This document shows positions 8,559 to 18,099 of a stretch of 64,000 bases of DNA, piece after piece. The position numbers and the translations under genes are program-made. A model generated the notes under the pieces. The model was not told where the DNA came from. It did not search any database and saw only the letters and a list, made by a program, of their open reading frames with translations. Every line of letters starts with the position of its first letter. Position 1 is the first letter of the stretch. The stretch is from contig NZ_QNVY02000005.1 in assembly GCF_003314435.2 (NCBI RefSeq), positions 124,001 to 188,000 on the forward strand. Direction: 5' to 3'. This DNA comes from Flavobacterium petrolei (GTDB taxonomy: Bacteria; Bacteroidota; Bacteroidia; Flavobacteriales; Flavobacteriaceae).

Positions 8559-9509
8559 TTACCCTAATATACTAATAATTTGGGAAGCTAATTCAGTACC
8601 AATTCTATCTTGTGCTTCTCCTGTTGCCGCTCCAATATGTGGAGTCAACGAGATTTTATGATTCATCAAAATAGCCATTTCAGGAGTTGGTTCGTTTTCA
8701 AAAACGTCTAATCCTGCAAATAAAACTTTTCCGCTATCTAATGCTTTTACTAATGCGACTTCGTCAATAACACCGCCACGGGCACAGTTTACAATTCCTA
8801 CACCATCTTTCATAATGGCAAGTTCTTTTTCGCTGATGATGTAACCATCTTGAGCAGGAACGTGTAATGTAATGAAATCAGCTTCTTTGAATAAAGATTC
8901 TAATGATTGTGAAACAATAGTCGTCGTAATAGATTGTCCGTCAAAAAATTCTACTTTAACATCCACTTGCGGAATAAAACTATCGGCAGCGATAACTTTC
9001 ATTCCTAGTCCTAATGCCATTTTAGCAGTAGCCTGACCAATACGGCCAATTCCAACTATTCCAAGTGTTTTTCCTCTTAATTCGATTCCATTTGCGTATG
9101 CTTTTTTCAAACCATCAAAGTTGGTATCGCCTTCAAGCGGCATATTTCTGTTCGAATCATGCAAGAAACGAACACCAGAAAATAAGTGAGCAAAAACTAA
9201 TTCTGCTACTGATTCTGATGATGAAGCCGGAGTATTGATTACGTGAATTCCTTTGCTTTTAGCATAATCCACATCAATATTGTCCATTCCTACACCACCT
9301 CGGCCTATGATTTTCAATCCTGGACAAGCGTCAATGATATCTTTACGAACTTTAGTCGCACTACGTACCAAAACTACGCTTACATTATTTTCATTTACAA
9401 AGTTAGCCACTTGTTCTTGTGCTACTTTTGTCGTTATCACTTCAAATCCACCTTTTTCTAAGGCTAGAATTCCACTTTTAGAAATTCCGTCATTGGCTAA
9501 TACTTTCAT
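8559..9509 (-). CDS. serA: D-3-phosphoglycerate dehydrogenase
   Basis: 316 residues of the D-2-hydroxyacid dehydrogenase family: the NAD-binding GIVGIGRIGQ, catalytic Arg in NCARGGVIDE, Glu in DVFENEPTP and His in LTPHIGAATGEAQ are all present. It oxidises 3-phosphoglycerate to 3-phosphohydroxypyruvate, the first step of serine synthesis. It is the short type without a C-terminal ACT regulatory domain, so allosteric serine inhibition through ACT is not expected. It follows serC in the same direction with a 114-base spacer that contains an inverted repeat. Confidence 0.93.
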   Translation of the reverse strand: MKVLANDGISKSGILALEKGGFEVITTKVAQEQVANFVNENNVSVVLVRSATKVRKDIIDACPGLKIIGRGGVGMDNIDVDYAKSKGIHVINTPASSSESVAELVFAHLFSGVRFLHDSNRNMPLEGDTNFDGLKKAYANGIELRGKTLGIVGIGRIGQATAKMALGLGMKVIAADSFIPQVDVKVEFFDGQSITTTIVSQSLESLFKEADFITLHVPAQDGYIISEKELAIMKDGVGIVNCARGGVIDEVALVKALDSGKVLFAGLDVFENEPTPEMAILMNHKISLTPHIGAATGEAQDRIGTELASQIISILG

Positions 9510-9520
9510 TTGTATTTTAT

Positions 9521-9605
9521 ATTTAAAGATTGAAAAATTTAAAGATTCAATCTGTGTTGTTTAATGTAGTTATTGATTAAAAATTGATTTTTCAAATCTT
9601 TAAAT
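9521..9605. repeat. Imperfect inverted repeat between serC and serA
   Basis: ATTTAAAGATTGAAAAA (9521-9537) is complementary, apart from one extra base, to TTTTTCAAATCTTTAAAT (9588-9605). The AT-rich arms enclose about 50 bases. It may be a processing or attenuation structure in the serC-serA transcript, or a dispersed repeat. Confidence 0.45.
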
Positions 9606-9623
9606 CATTCAATATTTTAATTT

Positions 9624-10694
9624 TTAAATTGCTTTTTCCAAAGCCTGCATAACATCTACTAATACCTGAACACTTTCTAACGGAAGCGCATTGTACATAG
9701 AAGCTCTGTAACCACCTACTGAACGGTGTCCAGGCAAACCTGAAATTCCCGCTGCTTTCCACATTGCATCAAATGTTGCAGCATGTGCTTCATCATTTAA
9801 TAAGAAAGTAGCATTCATGTTTGAACGGTCTTCAACAGCTGCAGCTCCTTTGAATAGCGGATTTCTGTCGATCTCTCCATAAAGCAAAGCCGCTTTGGCA
9901 TTGTTTATTTTTTCAATAGCAGCTATTCCACCGAGGTTTTTCAACCACTGTAAGGTCAATAATGAGGCGTAAACAGGGAAAACAGGTGGTGTATTGTACA
10001 TACTTTCTGCTTTGATATGTTTGGCATAATCCAACATGCTTGGGATTATTCTACCATTTTTACCTAAAATTTCTTCTTTTACAACAATCAGCGTAGTTCC
10101 TGCTGGACCCATATTTTTTTGTGCTCCTGCATAAATCAAATCAAATTTAGAAAAATCCAATTCTCTTGAAAATATATCAGAACTCATGTCGCATACAACT
10201 GGCATATCCACTGATGGAAATTCCTTCATTTGCGTACCAAAAATTGTGTTGTTACTTGTGCAATGGAAATAATCAGCATCTGCAGGTATTGTATATCCTT
10301 TTGGAATGTGATTGTAATTTTCTTCTTTTGAGGAAGCGACAACGACAGTATCTCCAAAAAGTTTGGCTTCTTTGATAGCTGCTGCTGCCCAAGTTCCTGA
10401 ATCTAGATAAGCCGCTTTTCCGCCTTCTTTCATCAAGTTATAAGGAGCCATGATAAATTCTAAACTCGCTCCTCCAGCAAGAAATAAGGCGCTGTAGCCT
10501 TTGCCTTCAAGTCCTAAAAGTTCAAGAACGATGGCTCTTGCTTCTTCCATAACGGCAACAAAATCTTTGCTTCTGTGCGAAATTTCTAAAAGTGATAATC
10601 CGGAATCGTTAAAATTTAAAATTGCTTGTGCTGATTTTTCAAAAACTTCTTGCGGTAAAATACAAGGTCCTGCGCTGTAGTTGTGTTTTTTCAT
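9624..10694 (-). CDS. serC: Phosphoserine aminotransferase
   Basis: 356 residues from the ATG at 10694; an in-frame ATG at 10727 would add 11 residues not found in the family, which begins MKKHNYSAGPC. The PLP-binding lysine lies in IYAGAQKNMGPAG, and HRSVGGYRASMYNALP near the C-terminus is typical. The enzyme converts 3-phosphohydroxypyruvate and glutamate to phosphoserine, and in many bacteria also serves pyridoxine synthesis. First gene of the serC-serA unit. The LuxC-like gene lies 93 bases upstream on the same strand. Confidence 0.93.
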   Translation of the reverse strand: MKKHNYSAGPCILPQEVFEKSAQAILNFNDSGLSLLEISHRSKDFVAVMEEARAIVLELLGLEGKGYSALFLAGGASLEFIMAPYNLMKEGGKAAYLDSGTWAAAAIKEAKLFGDTVVVASSKEENYNHIPKGYTIPADADYFHCTSNNTIFGTQMKEFPSVDMPVVCDMSSDIFSRELDFSKFDLIYAGAQKNMGPAGTTLIVVKEEILGKNGRIIPSMLDYAKHIKAESMYNTPPVFPVYASLLTLQWLKNLGGIAAIEKINNAKAALLYGEIDRNPLFKGAAAVEDRSNMNATFLLNDEAHAATFDAMWKAAGISGLPGHRSVGGYRASMYNALPLESVQVLVDVMQALEKAI

Positions 10695-10787
10695 GGTGTA
10701 GTTTATGTCCAAAAAATTAAAGTGCAAATTTCGACAATAGGAGTTTAAAAAGCGTTAATTTATTCGAAATAATTGCACTTTTTTATA

Positions 10788-11846
10788 CTATATTGTTAAC
10801 AAAAACGAAATAGTATCGATGTTATCTGCGTAATTCCATAATCGGGGATTTTGAGTTTCTCCAAAGTCCACGCTGTTTTCTATAGTCTCAGCAGCAACGA
10901 TACATTGTAATAGCTCGCTTTCCGACTCTAATCTTGTTTTTAATTCCTTTATATCATCGTAAAACTCATAAAAAACACTCGAAATAGGAGAGGCATGACT
11001 TTGATCTTCTTTTAAAGTCAAAAATCCATTGTCTAATAATTTAAAATTACTCATCAGGAAAACGGCTTTGTTGTAATCGTAATTGTTGGCGTATTTTTCG
11101 TAATGAATGACGTCTTGGTATGCAAAGATTGCTTCAAAAAACGGAACAAACGAATATCCTTTTGGAACAAAAAGTTTAGAAACGTTGCGGCAACCCAATC
11201 CAAAATAGCGAAAAATATCTTCTCCTAAAGCGGTAAGTTGTTCTTTGGTTTCATTTCCGGTTAAAACCGCTACTGAATTTCTGCTTTTTCGAATTATAGA
11301 AGGTTTGTCTTTAAAATAATATTCAAAATATCGGGCAGTGTTGTTGCTTCCTGTTGCGATAACAGCATCAAAATTTTCTAATTTTCCATCTACAAAAGCA
11401 ATATTCTTAGCTAGTTCTGGTTGAACAGCAATGATGTATTTCGCTAAAAAAGGTAACAAATGCTGATCGTTTGAGGATGTTTTTACTAAAACAGTATTTC
11501 CTGTAATCAAAACCGAAAGGAAATCATGAAAACCCACCAACGGAATATTACCGGCAAGTATTAAAGCGACTTTTTTAGGCTCTTGAATTGGAATTGTATA
11601 GTTTGAAAGCCATTGATTCAGGTTTTCTTCTGTTAATGCTTCTGCCCAAGATTGTATGGAGAAATAGACGTTTTCAGGAGTATACCAGCCATTGTGCGAT
11701 TGTGATAATTGTATCAAGTCAACAAAAGCATCAAAAAACGTTTCGTTGTGCAAAACAGCCAGATTTTTTAAAGTGTTATTTTCGGAAAACTGACTTAAAA
11801 ATTTTCCTAATTCAACAAAAACACTTTTTTTTGTTTCTAATGTCAT
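10788..11846 (-). CDS. Acyl-CoA reductase, LuxC family
   Basis: 352 residues. The LuxC/aldehyde-dehydrogenase-like fold is indicated by VALILAGNIPLVGFHDFLSVL, VIATGSNNTARYFEYYF and the region of the catalytic cysteine, RYFGLGCRNVSKLFVP. Proteins of this family reduce activated acyl groups to aldehydes with NADPH. The gene is divergent from a dicluster ferredoxin gene, a pairing I recall from other Bacteroidetes, and lies upstream of serC. There is no lux context, so a light-emission role is not implied; the physiological substrate is unknown. Confidence 0.87.
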   Translation of the reverse strand: MTLETKKSVFVELGKFLSQFSENNTLKNLAVLHNETFFDAFVDLIQLSQSHNGWYTPENVYFSIQSWAEALTEENLNQWLSNYTIPIQEPKKVALILAGNIPLVGFHDFLSVLITGNTVLVKTSSNDQHLLPFLAKYIIAVQPELAKNIAFVDGKLENFDAVIATGSNNTARYFEYYFKDKPSIIRKSRNSVAVLTGNETKEQLTALGEDIFRYFGLGCRNVSKLFVPKGYSFVPFFEAIFAYQDVIHYEKYANNYDYNKAVFLMSNFKLLDNGFLTLKEDQSHASPISSVFYEFYDDIKELKTRLESESELLQCIVAAETIENSVDFGETQNPRLWNYADNIDTISFLLTI

Positions 11847-11984
11847 AATGTTTGCTTATGAATAGTTTTGATTGTAATTTTGCACAAAAATAAGCTATAA
11901 AACGTATAGTTAAAAGATTAAAGAGGAAAGATATGAGAATCTTAAATCCAAAATCTTATTTCCTTAATATCCTAAATTAAAAAC

Positions 11985-12335
11985 ATGGCAATTATTATAA
12001 CAGACGAATGTATCAATTGTGGCGCTTGTGAACCCGAGTGCCCAAATACAGCAATATATGAAGGAGCAGACGATTGGAGATACAAAGACGGAACAAAACT
12101 GAAAGGAAAAGTGATTTTGCCTGATGGTACCGAAATTGATTCTGATGAAGCTCAAACTCCAATTTCTGACGAAGTGTATTACATTGTACCAGGAAAATGT
12201 ACTGAGTGTAAAGGTTTTCATGATGAGCCACAATGTGCGGCTGTATGTCCTGTAGACTGTTGTATTCCGGATGACAATCACGTCGAAAGCGAAGAAACAT
12301 TGTTAAACAGACAAGCGTTTTTACATAACGAATAG
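11985..12335 (+). CDS. 4Fe-4S dicluster ferredoxin
   Basis: 116 residues. The first cluster motif is [13 protein letters not shown] near the N-terminus. The second is CTECKG...[10 protein letters not shown], with the extended spacing of the Alvin/YfhL-type bacterial ferredoxins. A low-potential electron carrier in the cytoplasm. The gene is divergent from the LuxC-like reductase with about 138 bases between the two starts, and its 3' end meets a palindromic terminator. The electron partner cannot be named from the sequence. Confidence 0.93.
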   Translation: MAIIITDECINCGACEPECPNTAIYEGADDWRYKDGTKLKGKVILPDGTEIDSDEAQTPISDEVYYIVPGKCTECKGFHDEPQCAAVCPVDCCIPDDNHVESEETLLNRQAFLHNE

Positions 12336-12356
12336 GCAGAAGATCTTAATTTTGTG

Positions 12357-12393
12357 CAAAAAAAATCCTGAATTAATTCAGGATTTTTTTTGT
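12357..12393. terminator. Bidirectional terminator between convergent genes
   Basis: A near-continuous palindrome centred at 12374 (AATCCTGAATTAATTCAGGATT) with an A run on the left and a T run on the right, so it can end transcripts from both the ferredoxin gene and the convergent gene at 12406. Confidence 0.85.
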
Positions 12394-12405
12394 TTTACAA
12401 CTTTC

Positions 12406-12942
12406 TTATTCTTTGACCATAATGAAAGTCTCTACTATTACTTTATCAGTTTTATCATCATAAGATTCTAAAACTAGATTTCCGTTAGCATCAAAGTAAC
12501 CAAAAGAAGTTTTATTTTTTGCTTTGTAAATGTAATTGTTGTTTGATGTTTTTCTCAAAACTGCAGCTTTTTCTTTGTTTGGTAAATACATATTGTATCC
12601 AGTCTCAGCCAATGAAACTTGATATTTCTGACCATTTAAATTATAATAAGCAGATCTATCGATATCCACAACATTTGTAACTCCGTTTGCCGTCACTGCA
12701 GTAATTGCCGTTACTTGAACAGGCGTATCTTTCATTTCTTTATTCAATACATTAGATTCAGCATCTTTTAGTTCAATGTTTTGGATTTCTTTTACTTCCT
12801 GCGTTTTGATTAATTTTTTTTCACCTTTTGAATCTTTAATCGTTGTTACAGTCGTTTTTACTTCTGATTTAACATTTTTATTTTGTGCTTGAATAGTTAA
12901 TGTAAATAAAAAAGCAATCATTCCAAGAATTATAGTTTTCAT
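12406..12942 (-). CDS. Exported protein of unknown function
   Basis: 178 residues with a clear signal peptide (MKTIILGMIAFLFTLTIQAQ). The mature region is lysine- and threonine-rich at first (SEVKTTVTTIKDSKGEKKLIKTQEV), then contains a short beta-type module with SAYYNLNGQKYQVSLAETGYNMYL and TSFGYFDANGNLVLESYDDKTD. It looks like a small periplasmic or surface protein. I do not recognise a family. Single-gene unit ending at the shared terminator. Confidence 0.78.
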   Translation of the reverse strand: MKTIILGMIAFLFTLTIQAQNKNVKSEVKTTVTTIKDSKGEKKLIKTQEVKEIQNIELKDAESNVLNKEMKDTPVQVTAITAVTANGVTNVVDIDRSAYYNLNGQKYQVSLAETGYNMYLPNKEKAAVLRKTSNNNYIYKAKNKTSFGYFDANGNLVLESYDDKTDKVIVETFIMVKE

Positions 12943-13059
12943 AATATTTAATTTTGTGATTAATATGAAACAAATTTACAATCATCTGGTTAAGTACATG
13001 TTATGTAATTATGATAAAAGATTATATAATTTACATAAAGGCAGATGAAAACGATGTTT

Positions 13060-13800
13060 TTATTTTTGTCTAGCAACAATTACAAAAGTGTCATACGCAT
13101 ATGTTTTTCGGTCAATAGTGTTGATTATTTCAAAACCATTTAGATAAAGAAATAATTGTATTTCATTTAAAGTAAATACGCGAACAGTGGAAAAATCATC
13201 TGCTATTATTTCTTTTGCGCTTTCTTTGATGGTATAATATTGAGCAGTTCATTCCAACATGAAATTTTCCGCTGAAGTTGTTTTCCAGCTGCTGCCTCTA
13301 TAATAAGTGATTCCTTCATGATTTGCCTCATGAATAATAATGGGATTCTCTTTTGTATATGGAATGTACCGATTGGCATCTATAAAATCAAAAATAAGAA
13401 TTCCATTGCTTGTTAAATTTTTATAAATGGATTTAAAAGTATTGTTGATGTCATCATTTGTAATCATATAACTAGTGGAACGACCAGTAATTAGTATGGA
13501 ATCTACGGAGTTTTCAAGTTGAAAATCTCGCATGTCGCCATGTATGAAAGTGCAGTCTTTATTCCTCTCTTTGGCGATTGCAATCATACTTTGACTATAA
13601 TCCAGACCAGTGTAATTTTGATTGTTTTCCAGAAATCGTTTGGCAAGATTTCCTGTACCACTACCAATTTCAAGTATAGTTTTACAATTTTTTTCTTGGA
13701 TTAAACTATTATAAAAATACTACTCTTCATCATAATCAATAAAGGTTTGGTACATAGCATCAAAAATCGACGCCATCTTTCCGTTGTAAAGATTTGCCAT
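13060..13800 (-). pseudogene. Class I SAM-dependent methyltransferase with two in-frame stop codons
   Basis: One continuous frame from ATG at 13800 to TAA at 13060-13062 encodes a typical small methyltransferase: MANLYNGKMASIFDAMYQTF, then the SAM-binding ILEIGSGTGNLAKRF, DYSQSMIAIAKER, IHGDMRDFQ, LIFDFIDANRY, and the C-terminal FEIINTIDRKTYAYDTFVIVARQK. It is interrupted twice in frame, by TAG at 13720-13722 (after YDEE) and TGA at 13249-13251 (after FMLE). There is no frameshift. Both can be explained by single transitions (CAG to TAG, TGG to TGA). The frame between the two stops would start at an internal ATG and lack the SAM loop, so the gene is probably dead. Confidence 0.85.
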
Positions 13801-13845
13801 GATATTCGTATATTAAGTATTAAATTTAGTGATAATAAACGAAAT

Positions 13846-13875
13846 AAAAAAAGGGCTGTCAATGACAGCCCTTTT
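13846..13875 (-). terminator. Intrinsic terminator of the TonB-dependent receptor gene
   Basis: A 12-bp perfect stem AAAAGGGCTGTC (13849-13860) with its complement at 13864-13875, loop AAT, and a U tract on the minus strand from the A run at 13846-13852. Confidence 0.85.
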
Positions 13876-13895
13876 AAAATTATTCTATAACTGAA

Positions 13896-16547
13896 TTAGA
13901 ATTTATAGTTCAATGATAAATTAAACATAGTTCCTAATTGGCTGAAGTGATATCCATCATATGTCATTTGAGAATAACGTTGGTTGAAAGTGATCAAGTT
14001 AGATTGATTTTTTACTTGAGCAGGGTCATTTAAAATAGCTGTTCCAGCTGCATTTTCTGCTTTGAAATTCCATTCAGGAAGTACATTCAATAAGTTGTTT
14101 ACATTCAATGCCAAAGTTAATTTTTCAGTTGCAGAGAAAGTAATTCCTAAGTCAGTAACAACTTTTGGAGTAAACTCAGTTCTTAAGTTAGCATTCAAAC
14201 CATCTTGTTTGAAAGTTGTTTTTCCGAAATAAGTATTGTTCAAAGAGAAACCAAATTTACCAATTTCATAATTAGCTCCTAAAATCCATTTGGTATCAGG
14301 TCTTGATGAAAACATTAATGCGTCTAATGTTCCTCCGAATGAATTGTTTGTTACATCAGAGATTCTTTCATTTTGTAATGTAACATTACCAGATAAATTA
14401 AATCCTAATTTTCCTTCTCCTAATAAGATGTTGTTGTAATTAGCTACTACATCTAAACCTGATGTACGAGAATCAAATGAGTTTGAAAAGAAAGCTACAT
14501 TACCAAATTGAGTATCTTGTCTGTCTCCTAATACAATTCTGTCTTCTACCTTGATATTGTAGTAATCTACAGTAAAGTTGAAGTTTTTAGAAGGTTTAGC
14601 TCCAATACCAACAGTTACGTTAGTTGATTTTTCAGCATCTAGTTGTGGAACACCTAAGATACGAGCTTGTGGAGATACGTTATTGATAATTCCACTTACT
14701 TGAATTCCTTGACCAGCTACAAAAGAGTATTGTGCTTTTTGTGTGTAAATTTGATGTAATGTAGGTGCTCTGAATCCAGTAGAAACAGATCCTCGTAGTG
14801 TAATTTTATCATCTGCAAATTTATATCTTGAGCTTAATTTCCAAACGGTAGCTCCACCAAAATCACTATATTGTTCATGACGAAGTGTTCCGTTGATTAA
14901 GAAATCTTCAGTTACATCGTAAGCAACATCAAAATAAGCTCCTAAATTATAACGATTCCATTTTCCTGAGTTTTCAGGTCTATTTCCTGCAAACGAGTCT
15001 GCACCAATTCCATCCCAAGAAGCTTTGTCTCCTTCAATTACTTCAAAATTTTCTGTTCTGAACTCAGTACCAAAACCAATACTTACTTTGTCTGATACTA
15101 TTTTAGAGATATCTAAATTTCCTACAATGTGATTAAAAGAAGTTCCTCCAGGTTGAAAAGTAATAGGGCTGTTTTCTTGATAAACGTTATTACCATTTGC
15201 ATCTTGAATGTCTGATCTGTTTTGAGAGTTTGTTACTGAATACGTTTGGGAGTTACCACCAACTGTTACACTAGCGTCAGTATTCCAACCGTTTTTAACT
15301 GCTTTATATCCTAAAGTAGCATTGTAATCATTTAAATCTCCAACAAAAGTAGGAACATAACCTACGTAAGACGCTGCTGTACCATCTCCAAAGAAATCAG
15401 CAAGGTATGGGTTGGCAGGATTTAATGTTCTCCAATATGGGGTTCTGTAATTAGCAAATGAGTTTACTTTTTTGTAAACATATGCTGCGTTATAATACAA
15501 TGATGTTTCATCTGATAATTCAAATCCACCATTAACTAAAAATTTAGCAGCTGCAGTTTCTGGAGATCCATTGATATTTCCAGCATCTGGTTTTTTTGCA
15601 AGGAAAGCTTGAACATCAGAAAGTGAAGCTTCAAAATCTTTAGCTTCACCAGCAGCATCTACAGTTCCAGGTCTGTTTGCAAGATTAACTTTTGAAAAAT
15701 CAACAGTATAGTTGATATATCCTTTATCACCTACTGTAGATCCATTATTTAAACTTACTCCAATCATTTCTCCGTCACCTTCAGAAGTTACACCACTTCT
15801 AGCAGTTACAGATCCACCGTTTGTACTTTTCTTTAAAATGATATTCATAACTCCAGCAATCGCATCAGAACCGTATTGAGCAGATGCACCATCACGAAGT
15901 ATTTCTACTCTTTCGATAGCATCAGTAGGAATAGCAGAGATATCAGCACCAGTTTCTCCACGTCCTGGAGATGTTTGTACATATAACAATGAACTTAAGT
16001 TTTTACGCTTTCCGTTGATTAAGATTAACGTTCTACTAGGTCCCATGTTTCTTATTTCATATGGATCTAGCAATGAAGTTGCATCATTCACAGGAGTTTG
16101 AACCGTGTTGAAAGATGGGATTTTGTACTGTAATGCTTTGTCAAATGATGCTTGACCAGTTGAAGCCAAATCTTTTGATGATATTACATCAATAGGAAGT
16201 GGAGTGGTAGTGTTACTTCTTGGAGCCGTTCTTGACCCTGTTACAACTACTTCGTCCAGGTTTTGTCCACCTTCTTCGGATAAAACAACATTTATAACAG
16301 CATCTGTAGCTGCTTTTTCTAATTTAGAAAACCCTACATAGCTAAAAACTAAAGTTGCTCCTTCTTTTACTTTAATTTTATACATTCCGTCCACGTCAGT
16401 GGAAACTCCGTTTTGAGTTCCTTTTTCAAGAATGTTTACTCCAGGTAAAACATTACCAGTGTTGTCTTTTACCACGCCCGAGACTTGCTTTTGAGCAAAA
16501 ATAAACGAGACGTTTAAGAGGATTAATAATAATACGAATTTTTTCAT
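13896..16547 (-). CDS. TonB-dependent receptor with CarboxypepD_reg-like N-terminus
   Basis: 883 residues. A signal peptide (to FAQ near residue 19) is followed by a carboxypeptidase-regulatory-like domain (about 21-95, VSGVVKDNTGNVLPGVNI), the plug domain with DVISSKDLASTGQ and IERVEILRDGASAQYGSDAIAGVMNI, and a long beta barrel ending in an aromatic residue (LNYKF), typical for BAM-dependent insertion. It takes up a ligand across the outer membrane with TonB-ExbBD energy. No SusD partner is adjacent and it is not the long SusC form. Substrate unknown. Single-gene unit with its own terminator and a likely promoter at 16589-16596. Confidence 0.93.
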   Translation of the reverse strand: MKKFVLLLILLNVSFIFAQKQVSGVVKDNTGNVLPGVNILEKGTQNGVSTDVDGMYKIKVKEGATLVFSYVGFSKLEKAATDAVINVVLSEEGGQNLDEVVVTGSRTAPRSNTTTPLPIDVISSKDLASTGQASFDKALQYKIPSFNTVQTPVNDATSLLDPYEIRNMGPSRTLILINGKRKNLSSLLYVQTSPGRGETGADISAIPTDAIERVEILRDGASAQYGSDAIAGVMNIILKKSTNGGSVTARSGVTSEGDGEMIGVSLNNGSTVGDKGYINYTVDFSKVNLANRPGTVDAAGEAKDFEASLSDVQAFLAKKPDAGNINGSPETAAAKFLVNGGFELSDETSLYYNAAYVYKKVNSFANYRTPYWRTLNPANPYLADFFGDGTAASYVGYVPTFVGDLNDYNATLGYKAVKNGWNTDASVTVGGNSQTYSVTNSQNRSDIQDANGNNVYQENSPITFQPGGTSFNHIVGNLDISKIVSDKVSIGFGTEFRTENFEVIEGDKASWDGIGADSFAGNRPENSGKWNRYNLGAYFDVAYDVTEDFLINGTLRHEQYSDFGGATVWKLSSRYKFADDKITLRGSVSTGFRAPTLHQIYTQKAQYSFVAGQGIQVSGIINNVSPQARILGVPQLDAEKSTNVTVGIGAKPSKNFNFTVDYYNIKVEDRIVLGDRQDTQFGNVAFFSNSFDSRTSGLDVVANYNNILLGEGKLGFNLSGNVTLQNERISDVTNNSFGGTLDALMFSSRPDTKWILGANYEIGKFGFSLNNTYFGKTTFKQDGLNANLRTEFTPKVVTDLGITFSATEKLTLALNVNNLLNVLPEWNFKAENAAGTAILNDPAQVKNQSNLITFNQRYSQMTYDGYHFSQLGTMFNLSLNYKF

Positions 16548-16588
16548 AATAAGTTGTGTTTAATTTTTGGTTTGGTTTTAAATCGGTC

Positions 16589-16596
16589 GCAATATA
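16589..16596 (-). promoter_or_regulatory. Candidate -7 promoter box for the TonB-dependent receptor gene
   Basis: On the minus strand TATATTGC, close to TAnnTTTG, lies 42 bases before the start codon. The upstream region has a TTTTG but at shorter spacing than usual. Confidence 0.35.
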
Positions 16597-16786
16597 ATTT
16601 TTTTTTAACAAAACATTAATAGATATTTTGATTTTTTATAAAAATATTAGTAATTATTTTAAATCTGTCGATAAAATTAATTATCTATTAATTAAATCAC
16701 CTTAAAATACGAAATTCTTATTGCTTTAATTAATTAGGTATAACAATAAATGCTCTGTTTATATCACCTTACATTCATTTTAATAT

Positions 16787-16795
16787 TATATTTGC
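16787..16795 (+). promoter_or_regulatory. Candidate -7 promoter box for ychF
   Basis: TATATTTGC is an exact match to the Bacteroidetes TAnnTTTG consensus. It lies about 145 bases before the ychF start, implying a long leader. The remainder of the 392-base gap 16548-16939 holds no gene I can support. Confidence 0.5.
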
Positions 16796-16939
16796 AAACT
16801 TTTAAAGTGAAGATTACAAAAATAGTGGAGTTCGTTGTTAGCAAATAAAAACGCAATCAAATTGTCCTTTACCACAAGATTATAAAATAGTACGGTACAC
16901 AACTTTATGTTCCATTAAAAAAACAAATATTATCTACAT

Positions 16940-18034
16940 ATGAAAGCAGGAATTGTAGGATTACCAAATGTTGGAAAATCAACATTATTCAATTGTTTAT
17001 CCAATGCAAAAGCGCAAAGTGCCAACTTTCCTTTTTGTACCATCGAACCTAATATAGGAGTTGTAAATGTTCCGGATTCCAGAATAGAAAAATTGGAAGA
17101 ATTAGTAAAACCAGAGCGCGTTCAAATGGCTACTGTTGATATTGTTGATATTGCAGGATTAGTAAAAGGAGCTAGTAAAGGCGAAGGTTTAGGAAACCAA
17201 TTCCTTGGAAATATTAGAGAGTGCAATGCCATTATTCACGTATTGCGTTGTTTTGACAATGATAACATTGTTCACGTTGACGGAAATGTAAATCCAATTC
17301 GTGACAAAGAAACCATTGATATTGAGTTGCAGTTGAAAGATTTGGAGAATGTTGAAAAACGATTAGAGAAGGTAAAACGTGCCGCTAAAACAGGAAATAA
17401 AGAAGCAATCGTTGAGGAAGCGTTGTTGAACAGAATTAGAGAAACGTTACTTCAGGCAAAATCAGCCAGAACCATAACCCCGCAAAACATTGACGAAGAA
17501 GTTTTGATGGAAGGTTTCCAATTAATTACTGCAAAACCAGTATTGTATGTTTGTAATGTAGATGAAAATTCTGCAGTTAACGGAAATAAATATGTAGACC
17601 AAGTTCGTGAATTGGTAAAAGATGAAGATGCAGAAGTTATCGTGCTTTCTGTAGGTGCTGAAGCTGATATTACCGAATTAGAAAGCTACGAAGAGCGTCA
17701 GGTTTTCCTTGAAGATATGGGTTTAAGTGAGCCAGGAGCTTCGGTTTTAATTCGTGCCGCTTATAAATTATTGAAACAACAAACTTATTTTACCGCCGGA
17801 GTCAAAGAAGTTCGTGCTTGGACCATCAATGTTGGATCAACCGCGCCACAAGCTGCGGGAGTAATTCATACTGATTTCGAAAAAGGATTTATCCGTGCCG
17901 AAGTTATTGCGTTTGAAGATTTCGTTCATTACGGTTCTGAAGCCAAATGTAAAGAAGCCGGAAAATTCAAAGTAGAAGGAAAAGAATACATCGTAAAAGA
18001 TGGTGATGTAATGCATTTTAGATTCAACGTATAA
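16940..18034 (+). CDS. ychF: Obg-like ATPase YchF
   Basis: 364 residues, full length. The P-loop is GLPNVGKST at residues 6-14; G2/G3 regions include NFPFCTIEPN and DIAGLVKGASKGEGLGNQFL. A coiled-coil insertion (about 125-175) and the C-terminal TGS-like domain (about 280-362) ending in KDGDVMHFRFNV follow. YchF binds ribosomes, prefers ATP over GTP and is linked to oxidative stress responses in other bacteria. Ends at a 14-bp terminator. Confidence 0.95.
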   Translation: MKAGIVGLPNVGKSTLFNCLSNAKAQSANFPFCTIEPNIGVVNVPDSRIEKLEELVKPERVQMATVDIVDIAGLVKGASKGEGLGNQFLGNIRECNAIIHVLRCFDNDNIVHVDGNVNPIRDKETIDIELQLKDLENVEKRLEKVKRAAKTGNKEAIVEEALLNRIRETLLQAKSARTITPQNIDEEVLMEGFQLITAKPVLYVCNVDENSAVNGNKYVDQVRELVKDEDAEVIVLSVGAEADITELESYEERQVFLEDMGLSEPGASVLIRAAYKLLKQQTYFTAGVKEVRAWTINVGSTAPQAAGVIHTDFEKGFIRAEVIAFEDFVHYGSEAKCKEAGKFKVEGKEYIVKDGDVMHFRFNV

Positions 18035-18061
18035 ATAAACAGTTATAAAGCTGAAAGTTAT

Positions 18062-18097
18062 AAAGTCGAAAGTTAGCAATAACTTTCGACTTTTTTT
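18062..18097 (+). terminator. Intrinsic terminator of ychF
   Basis: A 14-bp perfect stem (18062-18075, AAAGTCGAAAGTTA, with 18080-18093), GCAA loop, then a T run to 18097. Confidence 0.9.
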
Positions 18098-18099
18098 AT

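Noticed and set aside
12013..12300. Minus-strand frames of about 100 codons
   Set aside because: Antisense shadows of the ferredoxin gene, whose cysteine motifs are clear.
13060..13800. Stop-codon recoding (selenocysteine or pyrrolysine)
   Set aside because: Two different stops in one ordinary methyltransferase, with no recoding structure seen; simple nonsense mutations explain it.
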